Under the pieces are notes generated by a model. The model was not told the DNA's origin. It worked only from the letters and a program-made list of their open reading frames with translations, and did not search any database. This document shows positions 25,269-33,407 of a DNA stretch of 64,000 nucleotides, piece after piece (within the stretch, counting starts at the first letter, position 1; every line of letters begins with the position of its first letter). The translations under genes were made by a program, and so were the position numbers. The DNA is from Candidatus Pseudoruminococcus merdavium (GTDB taxonomy: Bacteria > Bacillota > Clostridia > Oscillospirales > Ruminococcaceae): positions 62,001 through 126,000 of the forward strand of contig CAJFSS010000004.1 in the NCBI GenBank assembly GCA_904419745.1. Reading direction: 5' to 3'.

Positions 25269-26357
25269 TTGAGAAAATCGAAAATTCCATCCCCGCAGGG
25301 GGGCCAGAAAAACAAGGCGCGCGTTGGTAATATTATCATTGCCTGTGTGGTCTGTGTTTTTGCAGTCGGTCTGCTGGGGTTCTCCTATATCCTATGGACA
25401 GTGGGAAAGGTAAATTATAATCCAATTACCCAAAATCCTTCGGATGTGGGTGCAAACGTGGCAATCAGCGATAACAACATCACCAATATTGCGCTATTTG
25501 GTGTGGATTCTAGAAATGGGGAAGCTGCCCGATCCGACGCCATTATGATTTTGTCCGTGGACAATAGGCATAAAAAAATCAAGCTTGCTTCTATTTTGAG
25601 GGACAGTTATGTGGAAGTCCCTGGAAACGGAATGACAAAAATCAACCACGCCTATGCCTATGGCGGTCCGGAGCTTGCCATCCGGACCATCAATGAGAAT
25701 TTTGGTCTGGATATTATGGATTATGTCACGGTCAACTTTGATCAGCTTGCAGAGGTTATTGATGCTATCGGTGGGATTGATATTGAGCTGAGCGAAGCGG
25801 AACGGGAAAATGCAAACAAAAATATTTCCAGCTATGCTGCAGAAGCTGCGCAAAACGGAAAAGAAATCCCATTGGATTATATTGATGGATCCGGTCTGCA
25901 GCATCTGAGCGGGGTTCAAGCGGTTGCCTACGCCCGCATCCGGTATGTGGGCAATGGAGATTATGAACGGACCGACCGTCAACGCCGTGTTCTGGAACAG
26001 ATGTTTAATAAGGTTATGGAAATGAACGTGGTGTCTTATCCTGGGCTTGTCAATAAGCTGCTCCCGTTGGTGGAGACATCGCTGGACAGCGGAGAAATTA
26101 TTTCCCTTGGTCTCAAAGCACTTGCCAACGGAAAGCCTGTTTTTGAGCAAACGCGTTTCCCATTAAATGAGGACTTTGGAAACGGTGGTGCTGGAACCAT
26201 GATCAATGGCACCTGGTATATGATATTTGACATTGAAGCAACCGCGGAAAAAATCCAAGCATTTATTTATGATGACGTCCATCCAAATGATGGGACGGCA
26301 GCGGCAGAAACCAGCTCCAATTCTGGGAACGGGGATATCGAAGACACGGGAGAATAG
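25269..26357 (+). CDS. LytR-CpsA-Psr (LCP) family cell wall polymer transferase
   Basis: A 362-residue type II membrane protein: short basic cytosolic tail, one helix (about 21-45), then the LCP domain. It moves undecaprenyl-linked wall polymers to peptidoglycan. Typical motifs are NIALFGVDSR, RSDAIMILSVD, IKLASILRDSYVEV, KINHAYAYGG and GDYERTDRQRRVLEQM, including the catalytic Arg/Asp residues. The C-terminal 30 residues are an Asn/Ser/Asp-rich linker-like tail. The TTG start at 25269 follows AGAAGGGAC. Confidence 0.95.
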   Translation: MRKSKIPSPQGGQKNKARVGNIIIACVVCVFAVGLLGFSYILWTVGKVNYNPITQNPSDVGANVAISDNNITNIALFGVDSRNGEAARSDAIMILSVDNRHKKIKLASILRDSYVEVPGNGMTKINHAYAYGGPELAIRTINENFGLDIMDYVTVNFDQLAEVIDAIGGIDIELSEAERENANKNISSYAAEAAQNGKEIPLDYIDGSGLQHLSGVQAVAYARIRYVGNGDYERTDRQRRVLEQMFNKVMEMNVVSYPGLVNKLLPLVETSLDSGEIISLGLKALANGKPVFEQTRFPLNEDFGNGGAGTMINGTWYMIFDIEATAEKIQAFIYDDVHPNDGTAAAETSSNSGNGDIEDTGE

Positions 26358-26384
26358 CGGACGATCTGGATTGATTGTAAGAGG

Positions 26385-26417
26385 AAACGGACAGGGATTT
26401 CTGTCCGTTTTTCTATT
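26385..26417 (+). terminator. Terminator of the LCP gene
   Basis: AAACGGACAG/CTGTCCGTTT followed by TTCTATTTCC. Confidence 0.85.
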
Positions 26418-26525
26418 TCCCTTTTTTTGATTTGCGAAAAGGATTTGTTCATAAAACACCTGTTTCTTTCACAAAAATCTTGTGCTATACTCATGTTACG
26501 ACAAGATTGGAAAGGAGGGGCTGAC

Positions 26526-27584
26526 ATGAATATGGGCGATCCTAGGCAGAAAAAACACTCTGAATCGGATTTTTATCAAAAAGCTTATGAATCAGGATAT
26601 AATTTTGTCAACGGAATGGGTTTTTGGTCCGTTGATCCAAAGGAAGCCCAGCGCCGCAGGATTATGGCTACCTCGGGGCATTTGGCCCTTTGTATGTTGT
26701 TGTATGTATTCCTGCGCGGATATGCGGCAACCCCTTCCCTGCAGATCATACAGCGGTATTTTCGGGCAGAGCTCCCGCAAAATGCTCAGATGTTTTATCA
26801 GTTTACAGTGATGGTATCGGACATCCTGTGCCTGATGGTACCCTGTTTGCTGTATTTGGCATTGGATCACATTCCGAAACGGGCAGTGTTCCCACACCGG
26901 CATGTAGCCCCCTATAAAATCGTCTGCTCGGTTTCTATGGTTTTGTCGGTATCTGTGGTAGTAATGCTCTGTTCGCAGCTTTCTTCCATTTTAATCTCAT
27001 GGTTCCATATTGTTCCCATTGGAATCCAAGAAGTAATTCCCTCCAATCCGGGTGCGATGGCTGTTTATGTTATCCATAATACGATTATCCTTGCTTTTTT
27101 TGAAGAACTGGCTTTTCACGGGGCCGTAATGCAGTCGTTGCGCCGCTATTCGGATGTGTTTGCTTTGGTAGCGTCTTCTATGGTTTATGCACTGATGCAC
27201 CTGAATCCGGCCCGTATTTTCAGTTCCTTTATACTCAGTCTCTGTACCGGATTTTTTGTGCTGTATACGGGTTCTCTGTGGACGGGAATTTTCTCCCACT
27301 GCGCATTGGGAATTCTGGTGATTATCCAAACGATAATTACTGATTATTTAGCAATGGATTTGTGTACGATTATTTTTTGTCTGTTCACCTGTGTGGTATT
27401 GATTGCTGGGCTTATTTCGTTTATGCGGCTGTGTAAAACCGATGATAACCTGTTTTCTTTTCAAAATCGGGGAGAGTATCTGAAAAACTCTCAGCGGTTC
27501 GGGGCATTTTTATCCACTCCTGGAATGGTGATTGCTCTCATTGTTTTAATATTCCTCTGCGTACAGTTTGTTCAGGTGATATGA
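26526..27584 (+). CDS. CPBP-family intramembrane protease-like protein
   Basis: A 352-residue polytopic membrane protein of the CAAX-processing/bacteriocin-processing (Abi) family. Motif 1 is FFEELAFHG (Glu193, Glu194), motif 2 is SSMVYALMHLN (His225), and motif 3 is GIFSHCALG (His258). The usual EExxxR arginine is His198. About eight helices are predicted, with a cytosolic N-terminal 45 residues. ATG at 26526 follows GAAAGGAGGGG. Its stop overlaps the tadA start by 4 bases (ATGA), so the two are co-translated. Substrate unknown. Confidence 0.88.
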   Translation: MNMGDPRQKKHSESDFYQKAYESGYNFVNGMGFWSVDPKEAQRRRIMATSGHLALCMLLYVFLRGYAATPSLQIIQRYFRAELPQNAQMFYQFTVMVSDILCLMVPCLLYLALDHIPKRAVFPHRHVAPYKIVCSVSMVLSVSVVVMLCSQLSSILISWFHIVPIGIQEVIPSNPGAMAVYVIHNTIILAFFEELAFHGAVMQSLRRYSDVFALVASSMVYALMHLNPARIFSSFILSLCTGFFVLYTGSLWTGIFSHCALGILVIIQTIITDYLAMDLCTIIFCLFTCVVLIAGLISFMRLCKTDDNLFSFQNRGEYLKNSQRFGAFLSTPGMVIALIVLIFLCVQFVQVI

Positions 27585-28114
27585 TTATGACACAGCAAGA
27601 TCTTTTTTTTATGAGACAGGCCCTTGCCCTGGCGCAGGAAGCGGCTTTGCTTGGCGAAGTGCCGGTCGGTGCAGTGATCGTACAGGATGGGAAGGTGGTT
27701 GCGACAGGGTTTAACCGACGCGAACTGGATAAAAATGCCCTTCGCCATGCGGAAATTCTAGCCATTGAACAGGCGTGTGAAATTCTTGGCGGGTGGAGAC
27801 TCCCTAGGTGTACCCTCTATGTAACACTGGAACCCTGTCCCATGTGTATGGGGGCAATTATCAATGCGCGAATTGATCGCGTGGTGTTTGGCGCTTATGA
27901 CCCAAAAGCAGGCTGTTGCGGTTCCGTTTTGGATTTAATGTCGTTTCCGTTCAACCATAAAGCACAAATTGAAGGCGGAGTGTTGGAAGGTGAATGCGCC
28001 CAAAAATTGAAAGACTTTTTTTCTTGCTTGCGTAAAAAACGCAAGAATGACAAAAATGTCTCTGACACAACGACAAAAAATGAAGGGTTTTCTTCACACA
28101 CTTGCAAATTTTGA
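27581..28114 (+). CDS. tadA: tRNA adenosine(34) deaminase
   Basis: A 177-residue zinc enzyme that converts A34 to inosine in tRNA-Arg(ACG). Catalytic motifs are HAE (His56, Glu58) and PCPMC (Cys86, Cys89), in the order EVPVGAVIVQDGKVVATGFN...RHAEILAIEQA...LEPCPMCMGAI. The C-terminal helix (KLKDFFSCLRKKRK) contacts tRNA. A further 25 residues, Asp/Thr/Lys-rich, form an unstructured tail. Translationally coupled to the CPBP gene. Confidence 0.96.
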   Translation: MIMTQQDLFFMRQALALAQEAALLGEVPVGAVIVQDGKVVATGFNRRELDKNALRHAEILAIEQACEILGGWRLPRCTLYVTLEPCPMCMGAIINARIDRVVFGAYDPKAGCCGSVLDLMSFPFNHKAQIEGGVLEGECAQKLKDFFSCLRKKRKNDKNVSDTTTKNEGFSSHTCKF

Positions 28115-28187
28115 CAGAAATTTTGTTTGGTTTAGTAATATATCACATAAAAGTGTTATGAAAAAGAATCTTATTTTTGCATTTTGC

Positions 28188-28216
28188 TTGATTTTTTTGA
28201 GGCGATATGCTATACT
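28188..28216 (+). promoter_or_regulatory. Sigma-A promoter of a candidate small RNA
   Basis: TTGATT, 17-base spacer, TATACT; predicted start near 28223. Confidence 0.7.
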
Positions 28217-28222
28217 CTTTTT

Positions 28223-28324
28223 AGAGAGCAGACAGACGGTCTTGTTCTCGGTCAATCCCCCTCCTTTATAATTAACTCCATACTTATTTTATCTGCGACG
28301 AGCCCGTTTGCTCGTCATTTTTTT
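28223..28324 (+). ncRNA. Candidate small regulatory RNA with C-rich anti-Shine-Dalgarno stretch
   Basis: A roughly 100-base unit between a good promoter and a Rho-independent terminator (GACGAGC/GCTCGTC then ATTTTTTTT), with no open frame. A 5' hairpin pairs GAGAGCA with TGTTCTC; an unpaired CAATCCCCCTCCTTTA follows, complementary to AAAGGAGGGGG-type ribosome binding sites. This is the layout of Firmicute C-rich sRNAs such as RoxS/RsaE, though the sequence is not theirs. Confidence 0.55.
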
Positions 28325-28355
28325 ACATAGAAATAATACTAACTGTATAAAATAT

Positions 28356-28396
28356 AAAAAGAACACGATGTAATAATTTTCATCGTGTTCTTTTTT
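28356..28396. terminator. Bidirectional terminator
   Basis: AAAAAGAACACGATG/CATCGTGTTCTTTTTT, between the small RNA unit and the converging GNAT gene. Confidence 0.9.
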
Positions 28397-28407
28397 GTAT
28401 GGAATTT

Positions 28408-28971
28408 TTACTTTGCCGTCCAATCCTCTAGCAGGATTGCATAGTTTTCCAAATCATGATAAGACTGGTCGGACAACAGGTGGATCGCCTTGCGGCTAAT
28501 ACCTTCAAAAAGCATTCCACATTTTTTCATAACTTTGCCGGAAGCTGGGTTTTCATCAACATGCTTTGCCTCTACTCGATGGAAGCCAACGGTTTCAAAC
28601 AGGAATTTCAAAACAGCAGAGTAAGCCTCCGTCATGATTCCCTGTCCCCAAAACTGGCGGGATAGGCAGTATCCAATTTCACAGCAGCTGTCCCGTTCTG
28701 AAATTCGGACTACGCTGATGTCTCCTATTGCCTCTTTTCTGTTCTTGTCAACAATGCACCAGTGGTAGGTATCCGGTTCCGAGTACCGTGCCGTCCATTC
28801 TTCCAGCAGGGATTGTGTAACGGAAACTTTTCCATGGGGCAGCCAGGTGACATAACGGGTTACTTCGGGATCATTTGCCCAGTTTTGGAACATAATCGGG
28901 GCGTCTTCGATGCGAAATTTTCTCAGAATCAGTCTGGAAGTTTCCAGCTGCTGTGTCCCCACATGGTTCAT
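28408..28971 (-). CDS. RimJ/RimL-like GNAT acetyltransferase
   Basis: A 187-residue acetyltransferase of the Acetyltransf_3 branch: N-terminal LETSRLILRKFRIEDAPIMFQNWANDPEVTRYVTW, the EIGYCLSRQFWGQGIMTEA acetyl-CoA motif, and VEAKHVDENPASGKVMKKCGM near the end. Such enzymes acetylate ribosomal protein N-termini, spermidine or drugs; the target is not predictable. It overlaps the ybaK stop by 4 bases (ATGA), so it is expressed with it. Confidence 0.92.
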   Translation of the reverse strand: MNHVGTQQLETSRLILRKFRIEDAPIMFQNWANDPEVTRYVTWLPHGKVSVTQSLLEEWTARYSEPDTYHWCIVDKNRKEAIGDISVVRISERDSCCEIGYCLSRQFWGQGIMTEAYSAVLKFLFETVGFHRVEAKHVDENPASGKVMKKCGMLFEGISRKAIHLLSDQSYHDLENYAILLEDWTAK

Positions 28972-29459
28972 ATACTCCCCTCCTGCCGTGCGGTGATCTG
29001 TGCGAAGGACGCGCGGATAAGATTTGCCAAATCCAGCGGCGATACCTCCACCTGGGAGCCAATTCGTCCGGCGCTGATAACAATGGTTGTGTAATTCTTT
29101 GCGCTTTCATCAAGAATGGTTCCGTATTGTTTTTTCATTCCGATGGGGCTGCAGCCTCCGCGAATGTACCCGGTAACCTTGTTGATATCCTTGACATGGA
29201 TCATTTCCACAGACTTTTCCCCAGCGGCTTTTGCCGCTTTTTTTAAATCAAGCTCCTGTGCGCCCGGAATGACAAATACATGATACGCGCCGGATTTCCC
29301 CTGGGTTACCAACGTTTTAAAGACTTGTCCTGGATCGAGTCCCATCTTTTGTGCAGCCGTGACGGCGTCCAGCTTCTCTCCGGGTTCATAGGAGTGGCAT
29401 TCGTAGTGAATTTTACTTTTATCCAGAATACGGCAGACATTGGTTTTTGTCTCTGACAT
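28968..29459 (-). CDS. ybaK: Cys-tRNA(Pro)/Cys-tRNA(Cys) deacylase
   Basis: A 163-residue single-domain trans-editing protein that hydrolyses Cys mischarged on tRNA-Pro. YbaK markers: KTNVCRILDKSKIHYECHSY, AAQKMGLDPGQVFKTLV, the catalytic-Lys region and GYIRGGCSPIGMKKQYGT. ATG at 29459 has GAGGGGG about 8 bases upstream; the longer in-frame form is not family-like. A proS gene is about 15 kb away, not linked. Confidence 0.93.
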   Translation of the reverse strand: MSETKTNVCRILDKSKIHYECHSYEPGEKLDAVTAAQKMGLDPGQVFKTLVTQGKSGAYHVFVIPGAQELDLKKAAKAAGEKSVEMIHVKDINKVTGYIRGGCSPIGMKKQYGTILDESAKNYTTIVISAGRIGSQVEVSPLDLANLIRASFAQITARQEGSI

Positions 29460-29539
29460 ATTGGCTGCCCCCTCTTTTGATTTTTTCCTATCATAACGCG
29501 TGCCAGAAAAAAATGCAACGTTTCTCCGGCACATGGAAT

Positions 29540-30190
29540 TTATGATAAAGATTCTCTCAGTAATTTATCCCGTTCAGAAGGGGATTTCCCACTCAATGTA
29601 AGGGCGTCTGTAATGTGTAAAGGGCCTCCCTGCAAAAATAAAATCGTATCGCTTAGGAGAAAGGCCTCCTCCCGGTCATGCGTCACCAGCAAAACCAGCT
29701 TTTCTCGGGATTGAGCCAGTACCTGTTGCATGACCAGTTCCTTTACGGTGCGATCCAACCCGCGAAATGGCTCGTCAAGCAGCATAATATCCCCGCCATA
29801 GGCAAGCGCTCGGGCGATAGCGACTCTTCTCTTCATGCCTCCCGAAAGTTCATGGGGATATTTGTCCCCCTCCCCGGAAAGTCCTACAGCGGAGAGGAAT
29901 CTCTCCGCGTCCTCTTTGGTGAGGGAGCCGCAGGGAATGCGGATATTTTCTTCTGCCGTCAACCAGGGTAGAAGTCTATCCTCCTGGAATACCATGGAAA
30001 GCTTCTCGCAGTGGGTCACGTCCCCTGAATCCGGGGATTCTAGTCCGGCAAAAATACGCATCAGAGTGGTTTTGCCACATCCGGAGGGCCCAAACAAGCA
30101 AATAATTCCCTGATCGGGAAACTGATAGGAAAACCCTCGCAGGATTTCCTTTTTCCCAAAGTTTTTGTTAATTCCGGTAACGGTAAGCAT
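29540..30190 (-). CDS. ABC importer ATPase, nitrate/sulfonate/taurine (SsuB/TauB) type
   Basis: A 216-residue ATPase with Walker A GPSGCGKTT, signature LSGGMKRR, Walker B IMLLDEPFRGLD and the H-loop LLVTHDREEA. The Q-loop reads VFQEDRLLPWLT, typical of the SsuB/TauB/ThiZ group. Its start and the permease stop share one base (TGATG), so translation is coupled. It is the last gene of a binding protein-permease-ATPase operon. Confidence 0.93.
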   Translation of the reverse strand: MLTVTGINKNFGKKEILRGFSYQFPDQGIICLFGPSGCGKTTLMRIFAGLESPDSGDVTHCEKLSMVFQEDRLLPWLTAEENIRIPCGSLTKEDAERFLSAVGLSGEGDKYPHELSGGMKRRVAIARALAYGGDIMLLDEPFRGLDRTVKELVMQQVLAQSREKLVLLVTHDREEAFLLSDTILFLQGGPLHITDALTLSGKSPSERDKLLRESLS

Positions 30191-30984
30191 CAGGCGTCCC
30201 CCTTTGCAGCGGGTATCAGATAGCGTCGGTTCAGGCGACGGGCGGCGTGTTGAAAGACCGCTTCAATCAGCATACTCATAATAACGACTACCACAGTCCA
30301 TGCAAAGAGATCTACGGTCTCCAGATAAATTTTCGATTGATAAATCTCCGTCCCAATGGCAAGTTTTGGCACACCGAGCACCTCTGCGGCAATCCCGGCT
30401 TTCCACGCAAGTCCCATCCCCGTCATACAGGCGGAGAGAAAGTAGGGTAACACCGAAGGAAAATAAATGTGCAGCAGGGTTTTTCCAGTGCCAAAGCGGA
30501 AAACCCGCGCCATTTCCAAAAGTTGCCGGTCTGTCTGACCAATCCCGGTATAGACATTCTCCCAAACCATTGGCAGCACCATCAAAAAGGAGGTAAATGT
30601 CGAAAGATATGGGGTTTTGATCCACACAAGAGCAAGGATAATAAAACTGGCAACCGGTGTTGCTTTTATCACTGAGAGCAGGGGATGAAACAGCTCATAG
30701 AACAGAGAAAAACGAAAGGTCAACGCAGCAAGGGCCACCCCACAGAGTAGGGCGGCCAGGAGTCCGCAGAATATCCGGAGAAAGGAAAAACCCACTGTCC
30801 TCCAGAAATCCCCTTGGAGGCATAACTCTCCCAACCTCACCAGCACGGCAGCGGGAGATGGGATTAGGATTTCCTGATGGACCGCAAGATAAGCGGCATA
30901 CCAAATCCCAAGCCAAAAGCAGGCGGCCAGGAGTTTTTTCACCGGTTTTTTAATATGGCTACTGCTGGTAGTAGAATGCATCAT
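30190..30984 (-). CDS. ABC importer permease, SsuC/TauC type
   Basis: A 264-residue six-helix permease. The ATPase-docking loop is LLEMARVFRFGTGKTLLHIYFP and the family core VIKATPVASFIILALVWIKT is intact. Its start lies 26 bases inside the end of the binding-protein gene. Closely related transporters carry sulfonates, nitrate, thiamine precursors or aromatic acids. Confidence 0.92.
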   Translation of the reverse strand: MMHSTTSSSHIKKPVKKLLAACFWLGIWYAAYLAVHQEILIPSPAAVLVRLGELCLQGDFWRTVGFSFLRIFCGLLAALLCGVALAALTFRFSLFYELFHPLLSVIKATPVASFIILALVWIKTPYLSTFTSFLMVLPMVWENVYTGIGQTDRQLLEMARVFRFGTGKTLLHIYFPSVLPYFLSACMTGMGLAWKAGIAAEVLGVPKLAIGTEIYQSKIYLETVDLFAWTVVVVIMSMLIEAVFQHAARRLNRRYLIPAAKGDA

Positions 30985-31993
30985 CCGGCAGTTTTCCTCC
31001 TATCGACTTCGGTTGGAAGTCCATCAGCACCTGATAAAAGCCGGACACGGATTGCTTCATTTCCTCCCCGGATAGGAAGACGATGTTGCAATTTGGAATT
31101 GCCTGTTTTGCCACTTCTTCAGGCATAATGTCCTTTTCCCCGACAATTTTGGCTGTCTGTTCAATGTTGCTGTTGGCATATTCTGTGGACGCCTTGTATT
31201 CGCTGAGAAATTTGTCAACCGCTTCCTTGTGTTCGTCGAGGAATCCCTTGCGCACCACAATACAGCCCATCGCAAGCTGGTATTTTCCATCGGTGACTTT
31301 TTCCCATTCCTCTGTCAGGTCAAGAGCAGCGGTAATATTGGAATTTTTGGCCTTTACCTGGGTGACAAAAGGCTCCGGAAGGACGCAGATAGGAGCGTCT
31401 CCAGAAATGGCCAGAGTTGCCAGTTCTGAATGTTCGGTTTTGTATTCAATGGTGACGTCCTTTTGCGGATCAATTCCGTTTTGCGCGAGAATATAATCAA
31501 AGACATACTGCGGGACGCTGCCTTCCCCGCTTGCGTAGATTGTTTTTCCTTTCAAGTCGTCGACGGATTGAATCTCCCCTGTGCTGTCGGTCAGGTAGAG
31601 TACGCCCAGAGTATTGACGGCGAGCATCTGGATACCGCCATTTGTTTTCTGGTATAAAGTAGCGGCCAGATTTGTCGGGATTGCAGCAATGTCCACTTCT
31701 CCAGAAGTGAGTTTTCCCACAATATCATCCGCTGCAGCCGCAATGGTGAAATTGTACTGGTTTTGGGTCTGCTGGCTGTCATTGTCCCCCATGAGTTTTG
31801 CCATTCCAATTGCAGTTGGCCCTTTCAGAGCGGCTACGTTGACGAGCTCTTTTTCCACTGTCGTGGAAGATACCGGGGAGGTATTTTCCTGTGAAGAATT
31901 GTTTGCCTCCTCTTTTGCGGAGCATGCAGCAAAAGAGGTCATGACCAGCGCAGCACACAGGGCAAGCGCCAATTTCTGAAGTCCTTTTTTCAT
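30959..31993 (-). CDS. ABC substrate-binding lipoprotein, SsuA/ThiY-like
   Basis: A 344-residue lipoprotein: signal MKKGLQKLALALCAALVMTSFAAC cut before Cys (lipobox FAAC). The binding fold shows VNVAALKGPTAIGMAKLM, DIAAIPTNLAATLYQKT and the DLKGKTIYASGEGSVPQYVFDY hinge typical of NMT1/SsuA/ThiY proteins. ATG at 31993 has AAGGAAGGGA 6 bases upstream. Ligand unknown; a thiamine precursor, sulfonate or other small anion is possible. Confidence 0.9.
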   Translation of the reverse strand: MKKGLQKLALALCAALVMTSFAACSAKEEANNSSQENTSPVSSTTVEKELVNVAALKGPTAIGMAKLMGDNDSQQTQNQYNFTIAAAADDIVGKLTSGEVDIAAIPTNLAATLYQKTNGGIQMLAVNTLGVLYLTDSTGEIQSVDDLKGKTIYASGEGSVPQYVFDYILAQNGIDPQKDVTIEYKTEHSELATLAISGDAPICVLPEPFVTQVKAKNSNITAALDLTEEWEKVTDGKYQLAMGCIVVRKGFLDEHKEAVDKFLSEYKASTEYANSNIEQTAKIVGEKDIMPEEVAKQAIPNCNIVFLSGEEMKQSVSGFYQVLMDFQPKSIGGKLPDDAFYYQQ

Positions 31994-32071
31994 AAAATCC
32001 CTTCCTTTGACGGGATAATCCCCGTAATTTTCGCGGGATGACTGTTCCCGCATCTCAGTCATAGCGTTCCC
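31994..32071 (-). promoter_or_regulatory. GC-rich structured leader of the SsuABC-like operon
   Basis: Directly before the ribosome binding site two hairpins stand in tandem: GCGGG/CCCGC and ACGGG/CCCGT. An upstream GACTG...CAGTC pairing containing CTGAGAT competes with the first. This suggests cis-regulation. CTGAGA recalls TPP riboswitches, but the other TPP elements are missing. Confidence 0.4.
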
Positions 32072-32240
32072 TCCCGTTGTTCGTTCCATTCCTGCTTACA
32101 CACTTTGGAGATTTGGAAACTGCTATAGTACCCGGTTAATCATACCACAATACAGGGAATTCTTCAACAAAGTGTCATGCAGGCATCTTTTTGACAGGAT
32201 TACAAAAACAGAGAGGAGGAAATCCTCTTCTATTTTCTCC

Positions 32241-33050
32241 TCAATCCGTAATTCCAAATACTCGCTCAAAATTTCCGTGTAGGACTTTCTCGTTGTCCTC
32301 TTCGCACAAACCCAGTGATAGAAACCGCTCCAGTTCCGTTTTATGTTCCCACATGGGAAAATCAGTTCCAAAGAAAAAGCGCTCAATCCCCATGTGTTCC
32401 ATTAGCGCCAGCGCATCTGATTTGGAGAGTTTGAACAGGCTGCTGGAAGTATCAAAATAGACATTGGGAAGCTTTAAATATTGATAGGCTTCATCCCAGC
32501 GTTCATAACCACCGTAGTGTGCGGCAATGCAGATAAGTTCCGGGACTTCTGTCGCAGCGCGGGCAAGCCTGTGCGGGGCGGAGTAATCATAGCGGCTGTC
32601 CCCCATATGGAAAAGAATTGGGAGTCCGGCTTTTGCTGCAAGCCGGTAGACGGGAACCATCTCAGGATCGTCAATATTAAACTGCTGGAAGTCGGAATGC
32701 AGTTTAATCCCGTGCAGGCCAAGTTGCTTTATCCGTTCGATTTCTGCGACAAATTGCCTTTTTTCCATACGTGGATGGAGGGAGCCAAATCCAAAAAATT
32801 CGGGATATTTTTTGCATTTTTCCGCAATAAAATTGTTGATGGAAAAAACCTGCTCCGGTTTGGTGGCAGTTGAACATACCAGATATTTGTATACCCCAAT
32901 TTTACTTCCCCGTTCCACCAAGGTGTGAGGATAACCGGCAAACCCCATATTCAGATGGTAAAATTCCCGGATGGATTCGCTGGCGCGCTGTGCAATTTTT
33001 CCTGGAAATATATGAGCATGCGCATCAATAATTTTTCTTTTACCTGTCAT
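32241..33050 (-). CDS. Amidohydrolase-2 family metal-dependent hydrolase
   Basis: A 269-residue TIM-barrel enzyme of the ACMSD/uronate-isomerase-like amidohydrolase_2 family. DAHAHIF gives the HxH metal pair, LHGIKLHSDFQQF the next strand, CIAAHYGGYERW another His, and FFGTDFPMWEH the catalytic Asp. Such enzymes decarboxylate or hydrolyse cyclic or aromatic acids; substrate unknown. ATG at 33050 (GGGGA 7 bases upstream) is chosen because the mapped promoter starts transcription near 33160, excluding the longer frame. Confidence 0.9.
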   Translation of the reverse strand: MTGKRKIIDAHAHIFPGKIAQRASESIREFYHLNMGFAGYPHTLVERGSKIGVYKYLVCSTATKPEQVFSINNFIAEKCKKYPEFFGFGSLHPRMEKRQFVAEIERIKQLGLHGIKLHSDFQQFNIDDPEMVPVYRLAAKAGLPILFHMGDSRYDYSAPHRLARAATEVPELICIAAHYGGYERWDEAYQYLKLPNVYFDTSSSLFKLSKSDALALMEHMGIERFFFGTDFPMWEHKTELERFLSLGLCEEDNEKVLHGNFERVFGITD

Positions 33051-33091
33051 AATGATTCCCCGTCCTGTGTTCGCATTTGCCACCGGAAAAC

Positions 33092-33129
33092 AAAAAATGC
33101 CGTATTTTGCCTTTTGGGCAGAATACGGC
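33092..33129 (-). terminator. Attenuator-like terminator in the leader of the amidohydrolase
   Basis: On the minus strand GCCGTATTCTGCC/GGCAAAATACGGC-type stem is followed by ATTTTTTGTTTT. It lies inside the 110-base 5' leader, between the promoter and the start codon, so readthrough must be regulated. ACCGGA before and TCCGGT after could pair as an alternative. Confidence 0.65.
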
Positions 33130-33166
33130 GTATCCGGTTGCTTCCCGTCCTTCATGGGCAATTATT

Positions 33167-33196
33167 ATTATACCCTTCGGATTCTTTTTCTGTCAA
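33167..33196 (-). promoter_or_regulatory. Sigma-A promoter of the amidohydrolase leader
   Basis: Minus strand TTGACA, 18-base spacer, TATAAT (both consensus). Confidence 0.8.
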
Positions 33197-33407
33197 AATC
33201 CAAAACCACGGCTTTTGTTTTTGTTTTTACCACAATTCTGTCTATTTTGTCTTGTTACAGGCAGTCAACTTTCACTTTTTTGTAAAATTCATATAGAATG
33301 GAAGAAACTGAAATAGATATTTCCAGACAGTTTTGCCGAGTGGGCAAAATAATTTCAGAAAAGCAGGAAACAATACTTCTGAACAAAACAGAAGGGAAGC
33401 GGTGCCA

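Noticed and set aside
28115..28330. SRP RNA downstream of tadA
   Set aside because: The position is common for SRP RNA in Firmicutes, but the conserved GGAAGCAGC-type apical loop and Alu sequences are absent.
31994..32100. TPP riboswitch before the SsuABC-like operon
   Set aside because: CTGAGAT and a GGGGATTATCCC hairpin look like TPP parts, but there is no closing P1, no P3 hairpin and the CCUGAU/GCGnAGGG pyrophosphate arm is not matched.
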